Origin: an uncultured Candidatus Pelagibacter sp.
Lineage (GTDB): Bacteria; Pseudomonadota; Alphaproteobacteria; Pelagibacterales; Pelagibacteraceae
DNA length: 6,174 nt
Reading direction: 5' to 3'
Assembly (NCBI GenBank): GCA_905612385.1
Contig: CAJQRR010000016.1
Coordinates: 1-6,174 of the forward strand
Part shown: one piece after another, positions 3,948 through 6,174 of the stretch
Layout: each line of letters opens with the position of its first letter
How positions within the stretch are numbered: the stretch's first letter is position 1
Notes under the pieces: generated by a model
Told to the model about the DNA's origin: nothing
Databases searched by the model: none
Seen by the model: only the letters and a program-made list of their open reading frames with translations
Made by a program: the position numbers and the translations under genes

Positions 3948-6174
3948 ATGGCTGACAAAACACTAAGTCAAATTAGAACAACTTTTTTAGATTATTTTGA
4001 AAAGAATGATCACAAGATAGTTGAGTCTAGTAATTTAGTTCCAAATAATGATCCAACATTAATGTTTGCAAATTCAGGAATGGTACAATTTAAGAATGTA
4101 TTCACTGGATTAGAAAAAAGAGATTATACAAGGGCTACAACCTCACAAAAATGCATAAGGGCAGGTGGTAAGCATAATGATCTTGAAAATGTAGGTTATA
4201 CACCAAGACACCATACATTTTTTGAAATGCTTGGAAATTTCTCATTTGGAGATTATTTTAAAGAAGAAGCAATTAGTTATGCATGGAATTTAATAACTAA
4301 AGAGTTTGGGATTGATAAAAATCGTCTTTATGTGACAGTTTACCATGACGATGAAGAAGCATTCAGCCTTTGGAAAAAAATAGCTGGTTTTAGTGATGAT
4401 AGAATAATTAAGATAGCAACTTCAGATAATTTTTGGTCTATGGGTGATACAGGACCTTGTGGACCTTGCTCAGAAATATTTTATGATCATGGCGATCATC
4501 TAGAAGGTGGCTTACCTGGCACTAAAAATGAAGATGGTAACCGGTTTATAGAAATATGGAATTTGGTATTCATGCAATATGAACAAATTTCAAAAGATAA
4601 AAGAATAGATTTACCAAAACCCTCTGTTGATACCGGTATGGGGCTTGAAAGAATTGCAGCATTGTTGCAAGGAACACATGATAATTATGAGACAGATCAT
4701 TTTAAAAAACTGATACTATCTGCATCTGACACATTAAATGTTAAAGTAGATGAAGTTAATCAATCTAGCTTTAGAGTAATAGCAGATCACTTAAGAGCGA
4801 GTTCATTTTTATTAGCAGAGGGAGTTTTGCCATCAAATGAAGGCAGAGGATATGTGCTTAGAAGAATTATGAGACGTGGAATGAGACATTCACATTTATT
4901 AGGTTCCAAAAAACCAGTTTTCTATGATATCTTTAAAACACTCTTAGAAGAAATGTCTAACAATTATCCTGAGTTAGAAAGAGCACAATCTTTAATTAAA
5001 GAAACTTTAAAAACAGAAGAAGAAAAGTTTTTAGTTTTATTAGATAGAGGAATAAAGATATTAAATGAAGAGTTAGAAAAAGTAGAAAAAATATTACCTG
5101 GTGAAGTAGCATTTAAACTTTATGATACATTTGGTTTCCCTTTAGATTTAACAGAAGACATTTTGAAAAATAAATCGTTGACTGTTGATGGAGAGAAGTT
5201 TGATTTATTAATGAAAGAAAGTAAAGAACTAGCAAAAAAAAACTGGAAAGGATCTGGAGATAGTTCTGTGGATCAAATATGGTTTGATATAAAAGATCGT
5301 TTAGGAGCAACTGATTTCTTAGGGTATTCCACAGATAAAGCAGAAGGTGTAATTGTTTTAATTCTTAAAAATAATAAAGAAGTCCAAGGTCTTCAAGAAA
5401 GTGATGAAGGAATTATAATTACAAATCAAACACCTTTTTATGGTGAATCAGGGGGACAAGTTGCTGATACAGGAATAATTTCTAATGAGGTTTTTGAATT
5501 TGAAGTGTCTGACGTCCAAAAAAAACTAGGGGATTTATTTGTTCATTATGGAAAAGTTAAAAAAGGTTCAATTAAATTAAAAGACAGTGTTGAATTAAAA
5601 ATAGACACACAGAGAAGAAATAATATTAGAGCTTACCATTCTGCTACACATTTATTACACGAGGCATTAAGGAGAGTTTTGGGCGAACATGTTATTCAAA
5701 AAGGATCTTTAGTTGAGTCTGATCGATTAAGATTTGACTTTAGTCATATGAAACCTATCTCAGAAGAGGAGATGAAACAAATTGAACACTATGTTAACTC
5801 AATAATTAAAAAAAAATCAGACGTGAAAACAAGAATAATGACTCCTAAAGAAGCCGTCGAGAATGGTGCCCTAGCTTTATTTGGAGAAAAATATGGTGAT
5901 GAAGTGAGAGTTTTGTCTATGGGGGGTGAGGAAGGTAAATTTTTCTCAACAGAATTGTGTGGAGGAACGCATGTTATAAATACAGCTGACATTGGAATAT
6001 TTAAGATTGTAAGCCAATCATCTATTGCAGCAGGTGTAAGGAGAATTGAAGCATTAAGAGAAACACAGTTAGCAGATTTTTTAAAAGAAAAAGAAAACTT
6101 ATCTAATCTGTCAGATCAAAAAAATGAAGCAGTTATAAAGGAATTAGAGAAAAAGATTATTAAATTAGGGGGAA
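3948..6174 (+). CDS. alaS: Alanyl-tRNA synthetase, N-terminal 742 residues (3' end outside the window)
   Basis: Class II synthetase that charges tRNA-Ala with alanine and hydrolyses mischarged Ser- and Gly-tRNA-Ala in its editing domain. The frame is open from ATG 3948 to the window end. The catalytic domain carries [18 protein letters not shown] leading into [14 protein letters not shown] (from 91), [11 protein letters not shown] (from 167) and the class II motif 3 DTGMGLERI (from 228). The editing domain has the zinc ligands HSATH (H564, H568) and CGGTH (C671, H675), so editing should be functional. A coiled-coil-like Lys/Glu-rich stretch at the window end begins the link to the C-terminal C-Ala domain; about 130 residues are missing if length is as in E. 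coli (876). The ATG at 3944 is out of frame and closes after two codons. No Shine-Dalgarno precedes the start. recA-alaS adjacency is common in alphaproteobacteria; here the pilin cassette separates them. Confidence 0.98.
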   Translation, partial: MADKTLSQIRTTFLDYFEKNDHKIVESSNLVPNNDPTLMFANSGMVQFKNVFTGLEKRDYTRATTSQKCIRAGGKHNDLENVGYTPRHHTFFEMLGNFSFGDYFKEEAISYAWNLITKEFGIDKNRLYVTVYHDDEEAFSLWKKIAGFSDDRIIKIATSDNFWSMGDTGPCGPCSEIFYDHGDHLEGGLPGTKNEDGNRFIEIWNLVFMQYEQISKDKRIDLPKPSVDTGMGLERIAALLQGTHDNYETDHFKKLILSASDTLNVKVDEVNQSSFRVIADHLRASSFLLAEGVLPSNEGRGYVLRRIMRRGMRHSHLLGSKKPVFYDIFKTLLEEMSNNYPELERAQSLIKETLKTEEEKFLVLLDRGIKILNEELEKVEKILPGEVAFKLYDTFGFPLDLTEDILKNKSLTVDGEKFDLLMKESKELAKKNWKGSGDSSVDQIWFDIKDRLGATDFLGYSTDKAEGVIVLILKNNKEVQGLQESDEGIIITNQTPFYGESGGQVADTGIISNEVFEFEVSDVQKKLGDLFVHYGKVKKGSIKLKDSVELKIDTQRRNNIRAYHSATHLLHEALRRVLGEHVIQKGSLVESDRLRFDFSHMKPISEEEMKQIEHYVNSIIKKKSDVKTRIMTPKEAVENGALALFGEKYGDEVRVLSMGGEEGKFFSTELCGGTHVINTADIGIFKIVSQSSIAAGVRRIEALRETQLADFLKEKENLSNLSDQKNEAVIKELEKKIIKLGG

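Overview
The window is AT-rich, gene-dense bacterial DNA carrying tolC (partial), recA, a small type IV pilin cassette and alaS (partial). The recA-alaS neighbourhood, the low GC content, the short intergenic gaps and the style of the pilin N-termini suggest a streamlined marine alphaproteobacterium of the SAR11/Pelagibacterales type. That assignment is inferred from the look of the sequence and no database search was run.

Layout from left to right. At 1-1184 (+) lies the C-terminal part of a TolC-family outer-membrane efflux protein, whose start is outside the window. A perfect AT-rich hairpin (1188-1214) separates it from a candidate recA promoter that contains a LexA-box-like element. recA (1288-2439, +) is complete and ends in a strong intrinsic terminator (2461-2489) that should also work in the opposite direction. 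Next, on the minus strand, is a 1.4 kb pilin cassette. Read in its own direction it holds an orphan tail peptide ORF (3796-3728), two intact six-cysteine pilins joined by an ATGA overlap (3695-3138 and 3141-2617), and a decayed third pilin start followed by a second copy of the tail (2620-2518). alaS (3948 to the window end, +) runs divergently from the cassette and has no Shine-Dalgarno sequence.

The main observation is that the pilin cassette is bracketed by an 18-bp perfect direct repeat, TTAAGCGCCTTTTTTCCC (2475-2492 and 3886-3903). The left copy is the 3' half of the recA terminator. The right copy is the same half with no partner arm, just upstream of alaS. This looks like a cassette that entered a recA-alaS spacer at the terminator and duplicated it, as integrative elements do at tRNA 3' ends. 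No integrase or transposase is visible in the window.

The two intact pilins share an identical 28-residue mature N-terminus, including a 23-nt perfect DNA repeat, but their exposed C-terminal domains are very different. Together with the remnants this suggests a locus where pilin variants are gained, shuffled and lost between two housekeeping genes.
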